A stretch of 42,488 nucleotides of DNA, from contig JAHCAN010000023.1 of the NCBI GenBank assembly GCA_019634915.1, positions 1 to 42,488 of the forward strand, read 5' to 3'. The notes below the pieces were generated by a model. That model saw nothing but the letters and a program-made list of their open reading frames with translations. It was not told where the DNA came from and ran no database searches. The translations under genes were made by a program, and so were the position numbers. The number at the start of each line of letters is the position of its first letter. Position 1 is the first letter of the stretch. Shown here one piece after another: positions 8,701-15,949 of this stretch. Source of the stretch: Steroidobacteraceae bacterium. Its GTDB lineage: Bacteria > Pseudomonadota > Gammaproteobacteria > Steroidobacterales > Steroidobacteraceae.

Positions 8701-9100
8701 GGCGCTCGAGGCCCTTGCGGCGCGCATGCAGGACCGGCATGGTGTCGCCGTCGAGATCGCGACGCAGCTCGACGCGCCGCTCAGGCTGGCGGACGGCGCG
8801 CTCAATCACCTGTACCGGATTGCCCAGGAAGGAGTGATCAATGCGGTGCGACACGGAAGTCCGAAGCAGGTCCGCCTCGAGCTCGCGGTGGATGCCGAGC
8901 GCGTCCGCCTGCGCGTGCTCGACGACGGCCGCGGCTTCGCGGCCCCGGCTGCGACGCCGGCGGGACTCGGCCTGCGGATCATGCGTTATCGCGCACAGAT
9001 GCTCGACGGCGAGCTGTCGATCGGCCCGAACGGCGCGCAGGGCGTGGTGGTGGAGTGCATATGTCCGGTAGCGGGCAACAGACGCGCCGCCGCGTCCTGA
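5780..9100 (+). CDS. Cytoplasmic multi-PAS sensor histidine kinase (HisKA_3/NarX-type)
   Basis: A 1106-residue kinase with no membrane segment. I count seven PAS-like units in tandem. The second to fifth are PAS_3 type, each with a W-rich start (GAWYRD, AFWRWN, GLWELD, GVWHWN), a H(P/A)(E/D)DV-type core and an EWRWV/LQRGRV-like end. The sixth and seventh are closer to PAS_4/PAS_9. The kinase core follows: a HisKA_3 dimerisation region with H909 in SDLHDGLSQDLTG, then an HATPase with the N-box Asn1021 and DDGRGF at 1048-1053. The frame stays open upstream to 5606, but the ATG at 5780 begins the first PAS unit cleanly. It overlaps the response-regulator gene, so the pair is coupled. The stimulus is unknown; soluble PAS arrays often bind haem, flavin or small ligands. 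Confidence 0.93.
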   Translation: MKTTGVFRDMAEQWPGAVLIVNREGTIRWLNEAARDWVPAVNGAEGQALRLGALDLPWLREGGDLAAVLEGGMRRYPPRVALDRHGRERYCGARFTPLRRGRAIFGAMLCIEDAAAPEGSTVVQASTLSDTARAVALSAAQVGAWYRDLQSGAGGVDAQWCAALDLDACAGADHGARWEKLIHPDDLAEYRAGCEELAQGAVDSFELEYRVLTKSSRWLWLLQRGRLVEHDSNGRPLRAAGICIEIDARKRAEVALQEKESRLATALWGARAAFWRWNITSDVQLRSAMWFAMTGYQREEWEGEARPWHSRLHPEDVAHVERTIRDHFEGRTQSLELEYRIRVASGEYRWFQDRGRVNEWDFQGNPTVAIGVSLDIESQKQAEIELLRTEGRLETALWGANIGLWELDFVSGRIRWHNDWCARLGLDPCEGEEHLRRWFANVHADDVEALRHAYDAHLAGRGPPVDVEYRVRARGEWRWVTERARVVARAADGAPLRMVGVCGDIEARTSAARSAIEERQRLEYAIEVARIGVWHWNVLDGRFRCNDLYAQYAFGGPCPEDAATRRAARRSRVHPDDVPEASQLDREIRDGTRNEFEIQCRLRDAQGEWRWVLQRGRVTARTPDGSPADMAGFLVDVTHRHEETAARIRAVATLHAVTEHTPDYLVLLDRDLRIRFANRGWGPFRIEELPGRHVLECVNEENRQVIGELYTGTLQTGEPGERKVEKADADGNTVHLVHRVAAVRENGVITGLTVAVTNVTARHRAEERSRATESVLHTIAEVTSDWLVMLDQDLRFVFINRGFGGHEPRRIIGRTLDEFSPQQLSGSVRALAEGVLRSGKARTEEQEFVRPDGVPLRFELRARPVHAVPGGAGHGVVITATDITARKALEREILEIANREQQRMGSDLHDGLSQDLTGIALMLRGVAGQLRKERSEARADVEDVIGLVNAAIESTRVLATGLSPVSAERGGLVAALEALAARMQDRHGVAVEIATQLDAPLRLADGALNHLYRIAQEGVINAVRHGSPKQVRLELAVDAERVRLRVLDDGRGFAAPAATPAGLGLRIMRYRAQMLDGELSIGPNGAQGVVVECICPVAGNRRAAAS

Positions 9101-9738
9101 TCGTCGACGATCACCCGATCGTCCGCCTCGGGCTCGCGCGCATGATCGAAAGCGCGCCCGATCTCGCCGTCTGCGGCGATGCGGAGAACGTGACCGGGGC
9201 GAAGCGCGCCGTGCGCGAACTGCAGCCCGACGTCGTGGTCGTCGACCTGACGCTCGGGCAGGGCGACGGCCTCGAGCTGGTGCGCGACCTGCGGGCCCAC
9301 CACCCGTCACTGCCGATACTCGTGCTGTCGATGCACGAGGAGTCGATCTATGCCGAGCGGATGCTCGCAGCCGGCGCGCGCGGCTACATCATGAAGGAGG
9401 CCGCGTCGGACCAGCTGCTGATCGCACTGCGCCGGGTGCTGGCGGGCAAGCTCTACCTGAGCGATGCCCTGTCGGCCCGCCTGCAGGCGCGCGGCACGAT
9501 GCCGCCGGCCGACCACGCCGAGGATCCGCTGGCGCGCCTCAGTAACCGTGAAATGCAGGTGCTCGCGAAACTCGGCCGCGGGCTGTCCTCGCGCGACATC
9601 GCAGCCGACCTCACCCTGTCGGTGAAGACGGTCGAGTCGCACCGCCAGAGCATCAAGCGCAAGCTCAATCTCGCCACCAATTCGCAGCTGCTGCAGTACG
9701 CGCTGACGTTCGCGGCCGAAACCCGCGGCGGCCAGTGA
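9061..9738 (+). CDS. NarL/FixJ-family response regulator
   Basis: A 225-residue regulator. Its receiver domain (about 11-125) has the acidic pair D16/D17, phospho-acceptor D62, switch Ser90 and Lys112. A LuxR-type helix-turn-helix follows (about 160-215: LSNREMQVLAKLGRGLSSRDIA, then LSVKTVESHRQSIKRKL). The ATG at 9061 is preferred over an in-frame GTG at 9055 because the GGAG ribosome-binding sequence (9052-9055) overlaps that GTG and is well spaced for 9061. The gene overlaps the end of the kinase gene by 40 bases, so the two form a co-translated two-component pair. Direct targets cannot be read, although the sigma-factor operon lies immediately downstream. Confidence 0.94.
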   Translation: MSGSGQQTRRRVLIVDDHPIVRLGLARMIESAPDLAVCGDAENVTGAKRAVRELQPDVVVVDLTLGQGDGLELVRDLRAHHPSLPILVLSMHEESIYAERMLAAGARGYIMKEAASDQLLIALRRVLAGKLYLSDALSARLQARGTMPPADHAEDPLARLSNREMQVLAKLGRGLSSRDIAADLTLSVKTVESHRQSIKRKLNLATNSQLLQYALTFAAETRGGQ

Positions 9739-9796
9739 TCCGCCGCCCCCCGCGGATTCAAACCTCCGTGCCCCGGAACGCCTCCAACCGATGCAG

Positions 9797-9803
9797 AAGG
9801 AGA
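9797..9803 (+). promoter_or_regulatory. Strong Shine-Dalgarno that favours a TTG start for the sigma factor
   Basis: AAGGAGA lies inside the 5' end of the longer ATG-started reading frame (ATG 9791). It ends 5 bases before an in-frame TTG at 9809. The ATG at 9791 itself has no purine-rich sequence in front of it (CGCCTCCAACCG). The site therefore argues for initiation at TTG 9809. Confidence 0.55.
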
Positions 9804-9808
9804 CGGGT

Positions 9809-10381
9809 TTGGCGGATGGCGGCACGGCGGGCGCCCGCATGACGGACGTGGCGGGCATCGAGGCGGCACTCGTGGCGCGCGCGCGGCGCGGCGACACGCG
9901 GGCATTCGAGCGGCTGTACCGCGAGCATGCCGGCCGCGTGCACGGCCTGTGCCTCAGGATGACGCGCGATCCGCAGCTCGCCGAGGATTACACGCAGGAG
10001 ACGTTCATCCGTGCGTGGCGTGCGCTCGGACGCTTCGAGGCGCGCAGCCGGATGTCGACCTGGCTGCACCGGATCGCGGTAAACGTGATCCTCGAGCGCC
10101 GCCGTCGTCGTGAGCTGCCGCTCGAGTTCGTCGAAGACGCGGCGGAGTACGACACCGACAACGACGTGCTCGATACGCCGGTCGAGGAGGCCGAGCTCGA
10201 GGCGCTGATCGGTTCGCTGCCGCCGGGCGCGCGGGACGTGCTGACGCTGTGCGGGATCTACGGATACGCGCACAGCGAGGCCGCCGGGATGCTCGGCATC
10301 GCGGAAGGAACCTGCAAGGCACAGTTGCATCGCGCGCGCGCATTGCTGCGCGCGCGCCTGGCGGATGGAGAGAAGTCATGA
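9809..10381 (+). CDS. ECF-type RNA polymerase sigma factor
   Basis: Region 2 is seen in AFERLYREHAGRVHGLCLRMT, the DYTQETFIRAWRALGRFE core and STWLHRIAVNVI. Region 4 is in LIGSLPPGARDVLTLCGIYGYAHSEAAGMLGIAEGTCKAQLHRARALLRARL, a SigE/RpoE-like layout. The product is 190 residues from TTG 9809, 196 from ATG 9791, or 180 from ATG 9839; the first is preferred because of the ribosome-binding site. The stop overlaps the ATG of the next gene (ATGA at 10378-10381), a membrane protein of anti-sigma type, so the pair is coupled. It presumably directs RNA polymerase to an envelope-stress regulon that includes its own operon. Confidence 0.9.
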   Translation: MADGGTAGARMTDVAGIEAALVARARRGDTRAFERLYREHAGRVHGLCLRMTRDPQLAEDYTQETFIRAWRALGRFEARSRMSTWLHRIAVNVILERRRRRELPLEFVEDAAEYDTDNDVLDTPVEEAELEALIGSLPPGARDVLTLCGIYGYAHSEAAGMLGIAEGTCKAQLHRARALLRARLADGEKS

Positions 10382-11004
10382 GCACGAATGGCGATCGCAG
10401 GATCGGCGCGCTCGGCGAGCTGCCGCAGGACATCGCGCCGGCGCGCGATCTGTGGCCCGGGATTGCCGCGGCGATTGCCGCCGGGCCGGCCGGCGCTGCG
10501 GCGTCCCCGGATGCCGGGGCAGGCGATGCCGGTGACGGTGAGGGCGGTGGTGCTCGCGCGGCGCGACGGCGCTGGTTCGTGCCCGAGAGTCCGGCCTGGG
10601 CACTCGCGGCCGCCGTGTCCTGCGTCGCGGTCGGTGTCTGGCTCGGGCGCGCCTCGGTCGGCACCGTGCCGGTGGCCGCTGCGACGAGCGCGATGCCGGC
10701 CGCCGATGCGGCGCGCGCGCAGCTCGCGTCGTACGCACCGGGTGCGCGCTTCGAGCGCACGCGCGATGCGCTGCTCGCGGACCTCGGCGAGCGGCTCGCG
10801 CAGTTGCCGCCCGAGACGCGCGCCAGGGTCGAGGCGAGCCTCGCCGACGTGCAGCGCGCGCGCGCGGACATCCAGGCGGCGCTCGGGCGCGATCCCGGCA
10901 ATGCGTTGCTGCAGGAGATGTTGCTGAACAGTTATCAGGACGAGATGCGGGTGCTCACGGCGGTACGCGAAACGTGGGTGACCGGTGAGGAGATCGGAGC
11001 ATGA
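10378..11004 (+). CDS. Single-pass membrane protein, probable anti-sigma factor
   Basis: A 208-residue protein with a cytosolic N terminus containing LPQDIAPARDLWPGIAAAI, a motif that often opens anti-sigma-like proteins encoded beside ECF sigma factors. After a Gly/Ala/Asp-rich linker there is one membrane helix (about residues 73-90). The periplasmic part has a charged helical region (about 115-200: RTRDALLADLGERLAQL and LQEMLLNSYQDEMRVL). There is no HxxxCxxC zinc-binding motif, so it is not a ZAS-type anti-sigma factor. Start and stop both overlap their neighbours in ATGA junctions. Sequestration of the upstream sigma factor is inferred from position and topology. Confidence 0.75.
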   Translation: MSTNGDRRIGALGELPQDIAPARDLWPGIAAAIAAGPAGAAASPDAGAGDAGDGEGGGARAARRRWFVPESPAWALAAAVSCVAVGVWLGRASVGTVPVAAATSAMPAADAARAQLASYAPGARFERTRDALLADLGERLAQLPPETRARVEASLADVQRARADIQAALGRDPGNALLQEMLLNSYQDEMRVLTAVRETWVTGEEIGA

Positions 11005-11906
11005 GCAGATACGGAATCCTGACGACCACGGGCCTGGCGCTGGCCGCGATGCTGCTGGCGGCACCCGCGCGCGCGCGCGACGACCGCGAGATCGAGCAGC
11101 GCGTCGCTGCCGAGCCGCGTGGCGAAGTGACGATCAATATCGTCAGCGGCTCCGTCGAGGTCCAGGGCTGGGACAGGAATGAAGTCGAGGTGACCGGTTC
11201 GCTCAACGCGGGTGTCGAGCGCCTCGACGTGCTGCGCGAGGGCAACCGCGTCACGATCAAGGCCGTGGTGCCGAAGTCGTCGGCGCGGCGCATCGATGCG
11301 GATCTCGCGGTCCGCGTGCCGGTCGCCTCGAATCTCGAGGTGACGACTGTGAGCGCCGACATCGACACGCGCGGCGTGTCCGGGCCGCTGCGGCTGCGCT
11401 CGGTGAGCGGCGAGATCGGGGCACGCGACGCGGCGAGCGACAGCGAGCTGAAGAGTGTCAGCGGCGACCTGCGGGTCGGCGCGACGGGCGCGCCGATCCG
11501 CCTGCGGGCAACGAGCGTCAGCGGCAGCATCGTCATCGACGACCTGGCCGGCGAGCTCGAGGCCGTCAGCGTCAGCGGTGACCTGCTGCTCGACCTGGGT
11601 GCCGTCGTCAATGCCCGCGTGCGCACGACGTCCGGCGATACCCGCTTCGGCGCGCGCCTCGCGAAGGGCGCCCGCGTCGACTACGAATCGGTGAGCGGCG
11701 ATCTGACGATGAAGCTCGGGGCCGAGACCGGCTTCGTCGCCGAGGCACAGACGTTCAGTGGAGAGCTGTCGAACTGCTTCGGCGTCAAGGCGGAACCGAC
11801 CAGCAAGTACGGCCCGGGCGAGCGCCTCACCGTGACCCGTGGCGGGGGCAGCGCCCGGGTGCGCGTGCAGACGATGAGCGGCGACGTGCGGATCTGCGAT
11901 CGCTGA
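11001..11906 (+). CDS. DUF4097 family secreted beta-repeat protein
   Basis: A 301-residue protein with a signal peptide (about 1-25, ending ARARD). The body is a right-handed beta-repeat: eight short SVSG/TSG/FSG/MSG turns (for example SVSGEIG, SVSGDLR, SVSGSIV, SVSGDLL, TFSGELS, TMSGDVR) recur about every 15-25 residues. This is the hallmark of DUF4097/adhesin-like putative beta-solenoid proteins. They are frequently encoded behind sigma/anti-sigma pairs, and this gene starts in a 4-base overlap with the anti-sigma-like gene. It probably acts in the periplasm or on the envelope surface; the biochemical role is unknown. Confidence 0.87.
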   Translation: MSRYGILTTTGLALAAMLLAAPARARDDREIEQRVAAEPRGEVTINIVSGSVEVQGWDRNEVEVTGSLNAGVERLDVLREGNRVTIKAVVPKSSARRIDADLAVRVPVASNLEVTTVSADIDTRGVSGPLRLRSVSGEIGARDAASDSELKSVSGDLRVGATGAPIRLRATSVSGSIVIDDLAGELEAVSVSGDLLLDLGAVVNARVRTTSGDTRFGARLAKGARVDYESVSGDLTMKLGAETGFVAEAQTFSGELSNCFGVKAEPTSKYGPGERLTVTRGGGSARVRVQTMSGDVRICDR

Positions 11907-11939
11907 CTGGACGCCCGGCGCGGCGGCTAGAATGGCCGC

Positions 11940-13238
11940 GTGCGTATCGCAAAATGGCTGCTGATCGGCGCAGGCGCGCTGCTGGCCGCACTCGTGCTCG
12001 CCGCATTGGTGCTGACGCAGCTCGTCGACCCCGGCCGCTACAAGGGCGTGATCGAGCGCCAGGTCGCGGCGGCGACCGGCCGCGAGTTCCGGCTCACCGG
12101 TGACATCGATCTCGCATTCTTTCCGTGGCTCGCGCTGACGACTGGCGCCGCCGAGCTACCGGCGCCCGCCGGCTTCGATGACCCGAGGTTTCTCGCCTGG
12201 CGCGAAGCGCATGTCGGCGTGCGGCTGCTGCCGCTGCTGCGCGGGGAACTGGTCGTCGACCGGATCCGGCTCGTCGGCCTCGAGGCCTGGCTCGTCAGGC
12301 AGGCCGACGGGCGCGTGAACTGGGCGTTCGATGCCGCCGCCGGTGGCGCGACCCCGCAGGCCGCGCCCGGTGCGGAGTCATCTGTCCTCGACTCGCTGCC
12401 CGACATCGCGGGCATCGAGCTGCGCGAGTCGCGGATCGCCTATGTCGATGTCGCGGCCGGCTCGCAGCTGCGGCTCGACGACCTGCGGCTCGATGTCGAG
12501 CCGGTGCGCACCGGCACGCCGATGCGGATCAGCGCCGCGGCGGTCGTGTCGAAGACGGAACTCGCCGAGCGTCTCTCGTTCGAACTCGACGCCCGCGCCA
12601 CGCCCGGTCCGCCCGTCCTGATCGAGAATGCGAAGCTCGAGGGCCGGCTGCTCGGCGGGCACTTCGCCGCCGAAGGCGTGCCCTGGCAGTTCGCCGCGCC
12701 GCGCCTGCGTTACGACGCCGCGAGCGGCGCGCTCGACGTGCCCGAATGGCGACTCGGCTTCGATCAGGCGCGCATCGCGGGCGCGCTGTCGGCAACGCCT
12801 GGCGATTCGCCTGCCGTCGAGGGCCGGCTCGAGCTCGCCCCCGTGTCCTTGCGCGCGACGCTCGCCGCGGCTGGCGTGCAGCTGCCCCCGACGCGCGACC
12901 GTGCCGCTTACGGGCGCGCAAGCATGGCTGCCGGGCTCCGGCTGTCGGACGGCATGCTGCAGATCGAGCCGCTCGACATCCAGCTCGACGACACGCATCT
13001 GACCGGGCGCGTGACGCGCGACGCCGGGGAGGGCGACGAGGCCGTCATCCGCTTCGCGCTGCACGCCGACCGGATGGACCTCGATCGCTACCTGAAGCCC
13101 GAAGACGCGCCGAGCGAGCCGTTCGTGTTTCCCGTCGCGGCGCTGAAGGCGCTGCGCGCCGAGGGCACGCTCGAGATCGACGAGGGCGTGCTCGGTGGCG
13201 CGCGCCTGCGCGGCATCCGCCTCGGCGCCGAACCATGA
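11940..13238 (+). CDS. AsmA family protein, short form
   Basis: A 432-residue protein starting at GTG 11940 with an N-terminal membrane anchor (about residues 5-28). It is followed by the AsmA N-terminal pattern: DPGRYKGVIERQVAAATGREFRLTGDIDLAFFPWLAL, written here in two parts as DPGRYKGVIERQVAAATG and REFRLTGDIDLAFFPWL, then GVRLLPLLRGELVVDRIRL and GLEAWLVRQADGRVNW. AsmA-like proteins are inner-membrane-anchored, periplasm-spanning lipid-transfer candidates. Most family members are 600 residues or more, so this one is short and its C-terminal half is reduced. It ends in a 4-base overlap with mutY (ATGA at 13235-13238). Confidence 0.88.
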   Translation: MRIAKWLLIGAGALLAALVLAALVLTQLVDPGRYKGVIERQVAAATGREFRLTGDIDLAFFPWLALTTGAAELPAPAGFDDPRFLAWREAHVGVRLLPLLRGELVVDRIRLVGLEAWLVRQADGRVNWAFDAAAGGATPQAAPGAESSVLDSLPDIAGIELRESRIAYVDVAAGSQLRLDDLRLDVEPVRTGTPMRISAAAVVSKTELAERLSFELDARATPGPPVLIENAKLEGRLLGGHFAAEGVPWQFAAPRLRYDAASGALDVPEWRLGFDQARIAGALSATPGDSPAVEGRLELAPVSLRATLAAAGVQLPPTRDRAAYGRASMAAGLRLSDGMLQIEPLDIQLDDTHLTGRVTRDAGEGDEAVIRFALHADRMDLDRYLKPEDAPSEPFVFPVAALKALRAEGTLEIDEGVLGGARLRGIRLGAEP

Positions 13239-14278
13239 GAGCGCTGGCCGGCCTGCTCGTTCCGTGGCATCGCGCACATGGTCGCCACGACCTGCCCTGG
13301 CAGCGCGAGCGCACGCCCTACCGCGTGTGGGTCTCGGAGATCATGCTGCAGCAGACGCAGGTCGCGACAGTGATTCCGTTCTACGAGCGCTTCCTGCAAC
13401 GCTTCCCCGACGTGACCGTGCTCGCCGACGCGCCGCTCGATGAAGTGCTGCATCTGTGGTCCGGCCTCGGCTACTACGCGCGGGCACGCCACCTGCATCG
13501 CGCCGCGATGCGTGTCCGCGACGACTTCGGCGGCTGTTTTCCGGAGGAGTTCGCGACGATCGAAAGCCTGCCCGGCATCGGCCGCTCGACCGCCGGCGCG
13601 ATCCTCGCGCTCGCGCGGGGCGAGCGCCATCCAATCCTCGACGGCAACGTCAAGCGCGTGCTGACCCGCCGCTTCGGCATCACGGGGCCGCCGAACGAGC
13701 GCGCGGTCGAGCAGCGCCTGTGGGCGCTCGCGGAGGAGCACACGCCGGCGACCGACGTGGCCGAGTACACGCAGGCGATCATGGACCTCGGCGCCACGGT
13801 CTGCGTGCGCCGCCGGCCGCTGTGTCCACTGTGCCCGCTGCGCGCGAGCTGCAACGCCTTGCGCACCAACCGCCAGCACGTCATTCCGGCGCCGCGCGTG
13901 CGCGCGCGCGCGGCGCGCCGCGTGCGCGAGGTCGTGATGCTCGTCGCGCAGCGCGCCGATGGGGCGATCCTGCTCGAGCGCCGCCCGCCGCAGGGGATCT
14001 GGGGTGGCCTCTGGTGCCTGCCCGAGTTCGGCACCGAGAGCGCGGCGCGCGGCTATGCGGCCGCGCAGCTGCGCGAGGCCGAGATCGCCGCGCAGCCGCT
14101 CGCGCAGGTGCCCCATGCGTTCACGCATTTCGATCTCGTGATCACGCCGCTGCTCGCGCGCTGCCGCGATACGGTGGAGGTGGCCGAGGCCGATCGCGTG
14201 CTCTGGTATGACATCCGCAGGCCCGCGCGGGTAGGATTGCCGGCCCCGATCCAGCAGATCCTGAAGAGCCTGACATGA
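13235..14278 (+). CDS. mutY: Adenine DNA glycosylase MutY
   Basis: A 347-residue glycosylase that removes adenine mispaired with 8-oxoguanine. Visible residues are the catalytic Glu35 in [11 protein letters not shown], the helix-hairpin-helix [12 protein letters not shown] (112-123) and the catalytic Asp136 in DGNVKRVL. The [4Fe-4S] ligands are in [17 protein letters not shown] (C-x6-C-x2-C-x5-C). The C-terminal NUDIX-like 8-oxoG recognition domain contains the [12 protein letters not shown] and FTHFDL motifs. Length and order match the family. The start is in a 4-base overlap with the AsmA-like gene and the stop overlaps the yggX start, giving the conserved asmA-mutY-yggX block of gammaproteobacteria. 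Confidence 0.97.
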   Translation: MRALAGLLVPWHRAHGRHDLPWQRERTPYRVWVSEIMLQQTQVATVIPFYERFLQRFPDVTVLADAPLDEVLHLWSGLGYYARARHLHRAAMRVRDDFGGCFPEEFATIESLPGIGRSTAGAILALARGERHPILDGNVKRVLTRRFGITGPPNERAVEQRLWALAEEHTPATDVAEYTQAIMDLGATVCVRRRPLCPLCPLRASCNALRTNRQHVIPAPRVRARAARRVREVVMLVAQRADGAILLERRPPQGIWGGLWCLPEFGTESAARGYAAAQLREAEIAAQPLAQVPHAFTHFDLVITPLLARCRDTVEVAEADRVLWYDIRRPARVGLPAPIQQILKSLT

Positions 14279-14544
14279 GCCGGACCGTGCATTGTGTGCT
14301 GCTGAAGAAAGAGGCGCCCGGCCTCGACCGCCCGCCATACCCCGGGCCGCTCGGCCAGCGCATCTTCGAGAACGTGTCGAAGGAAGCCTGGGGGCGCTGG
14401 GTCGGCCACCAGACGATGCTGATCAACGAGTACCGGCTGACACCGGTCGACCCGAAGGCACGCAAGTTCCTCGAGCAGGAGATGGAGAAGTTCCTCTTCG
14501 GCGAGGGGTCGGCGACGCCCGACGATTTTCGTCCGCCGCAGTGA
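14275..14544 (+). CDS. yggX: YggX-type oxidative-damage protection / Fe(II)-trafficking protein
   Basis: An 89-residue protein matching the YggX family throughout: the N-terminal [16 protein letters not shown] with the conserved Cys7, [16 protein letters not shown], and [17 protein letters not shown]. It also has [18 protein letters not shown]. YggX protects Fe-S clusters and helps iron trafficking, and its gene is a conserved partner of mutY, itself an Fe-S enzyme. It starts within the mutY stop (ATGA, 14275-14278), so it is translationally coupled. Confidence 0.96.
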   Translation: MSRTVHCVLLKKEAPGLDRPPYPGPLGQRIFENVSKEAWGRWVGHQTMLINEYRLTPVDPKARKFLEQEMEKFLFGEGSATPDDFRPPQ

Positions 14545-14564
14545 GCCCGGCGGCACGGAGCGCC

Positions 14565-15224
14565 ATGTCACTCGCCCTGTTCGCACACCCGTTCTCGTCG
14601 TACTGCCAGAAGGTGCTGATCGCGCTGTACGAGAACGCGACGCCGTTCGAATATCGCGAACTCGCGATCGGCGACCAGGCGGTGGCGGCCGAGTGGGCAG
14701 CGCTGTGGCCGTTGAAGCGCATGCCGGTGCTGGTCGACCGTGGCCGCGCCGTCATGGAGGCGAGCATCATCATCGAGCACCTCGGCCTGCAGCATCCGGG
14801 CCCGGTGCGCCTGCTGCCCGCCGACCCCGCGGCGGCGCTCGACGTGCGGCTGATGGACCGCTGCTTCGACAACTACGTCATGACGCCGATGCAGAAGCTC
14901 GTCTTCGACTGCATCCGCGAGCCCGCGCAGCGCGACCCGCAGGGCGTCACCGACGCGCGTGCGCTGCTCGATGCGAGCTATGCCTGGTTCGACGGCCGGC
15001 TCGCCGGGCGCGAATGGGCCGCGGGCGATGCGTTCAGCCTCGCCGACTGCGCGGCGGCGCCGTCATTGTTCTATGCCGACTGGGTGCACCCGATTCCGGC
15101 CGGCTGCGCGAACCTGCGCGCGTATCGCGCGCGGCTGCTCGCGCGGCCCTCGTTTGCGCGGGCCGTGGACGAGGCGCGGCCTTACCGGAAATATTTCCCG
15201 CCGGGAGCGCCGGACAGGGATTGA
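14565..15224 (+). CDS. Glutathione S-transferase family protein
   Basis: A 219-residue protein with a thioredoxin-like N-terminal domain (HPFSSYCQKVLIALYENATPF; WPLKRMPVLVDRGRAVMEAS, with the cis-Pro at MPVL and the ES-like glutathione-binding turn reading EAS). An all-helical C-terminal domain follows, with FSLADCAAAPSLFYADW as the N-capping box region. Ser or Cys14 in the first helix is the likely thiol-activating residue. The ATG at 14565 has GGAG 4 bases upstream. It follows yggX by 20 bases. The substrate is unknown. Confidence 0.88.
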   Translation: MSLALFAHPFSSYCQKVLIALYENATPFEYRELAIGDQAVAAEWAALWPLKRMPVLVDRGRAVMEASIIIEHLGLQHPGPVRLLPADPAAALDVRLMDRCFDNYVMTPMQKLVFDCIREPAQRDPQGVTDARALLDASYAWFDGRLAGREWAAGDAFSLADCAAAPSLFYADWVHPIPAGCANLRAYRARLLARPSFARAVDEARPYRKYFPPGAPDRD

Positions 15225-15235
15225 GCCTCGCGACG

Positions 15236-15255
15236 GGCGCCTGGCGGGCGGCGCC
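15236..15255. terminator. Possible weak bidirectional hairpin between convergent genes
   Basis: Two GGCGCC copies (15236-15241 and 15250-15255) can pair around an 8-base loop between the convergent GST and HdeD-like genes. There is no T-run on either side, so rho-independent termination is doubtful; GGCGCC is also self-complementary and common in GC-rich DNA. Confidence 0.2.
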
Positions 15256-15801
15256 TCAGACGCCCATCGGCCGCCGCTTGTCCCTGAAGCCCTTGAGGCG
15301 AAAGCCCGAGATCACGAGTATCACGCCGATCGCGATCACGAACAGGCCGATCAGCGTCGCGATCGCGATCGCGCCGGCTCCGGGCTGGCGCAGCACCAGC
15401 GCACCGAAGATCACGCTGAGGACGCCCGACAGCGCGAGCCACCACTCGAAGCTGATCAGCCTGCGGAAGCGGATCGCCGAGTAGATGTCGAGCAGGCCGT
15501 GCACGATCGCCCAGATCGCGATCACGATCAGGATCGACAGCGTCGCGACGCCGGGCGCCACGATCGCGGCGATGCCGGCGAGCAGGCTGATCACGCCGCT
15601 CCAGAACGGCCAGCCCCAGTGGCGCGCCTGCGCGGCGAAGTAGATCGAGCACACGCCGTCGACGATCCAGTACGCGGCGATCAGCGCGAGGAAGGCGAGG
15701 ACGCCGAGGCCGGGCCACGCAAGCACGAGCACGCCGAACAGGATCGCCACGAGGCCGCGCACGAGCGGCACCCACCAATAGTCGAGCAGGGTCTTCTCCA
15801 T
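15256..15801 (-). CDS. HdeD-like (DUF308) membrane protein
   Basis: A 181-residue protein with six predicted membrane helices in three similar pairs, the layout of HdeD/DUF308 proteins. The repeated pattern is visible in WWVPLVRGLVAILFGVLVLAWP, written in part here as VPLVRGLVAILFGVLVL, then FWSGVISLLAGIAAIVAPG and WWLALSGVLSVIFGALVL. HdeD in Escherichia coli is linked to acid resistance, but most relatives have no assigned function. The start is only 36 bases from the CTAG edge of the IS element at 15842, so its native upstream promoter was probably separated from it. Confidence 0.86.
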   Translation of the reverse strand: MEKTLLDYWWVPLVRGLVAILFGVLVLAWPGLGVLAFLALIAAYWIVDGVCSIYFAAQARHWGWPFWSGVISLLAGIAAIVAPGVATLSILIVIAIWAIVHGLLDIYSAIRFRRLISFEWWLALSGVLSVIFGALVLRQPGAGAIAIATLIGLFVIAIGVILVISGFRLKGFRDKRRPMGV

Positions 15802-15841
15802 GGTCGGCGCGCTCCCGGCGGCTTCGATGTTGTCCGTCTAG

Positions 15842-15855
15842 CAGCCTGTCGGACT
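15842..15855. repeat. IS left terminal inverted repeat
   Basis: CAGCCTGTCGGACT, identical to the reverse complement of 17353-17366 and preceded by CTAG at 15838-15841. Confidence 0.93.
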
Positions 15856-15949
15856 GACACTTCTGCTGAACGGTAAAATAAGACTGCGAATCGGTTGAAT
15901 CATGTGTGCGAGCCGTGAAAATTCAGAGATAGACTGTCGCGCCGTCTGT

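Noticed and set aside
5381-9310. A long minus-strand open frame opposite the kinase gene
   Set aside because: Composition is random-like Arg/Ala/His-rich, while the plus strand has full PAS, HisKA_3 and HATPase motifs.
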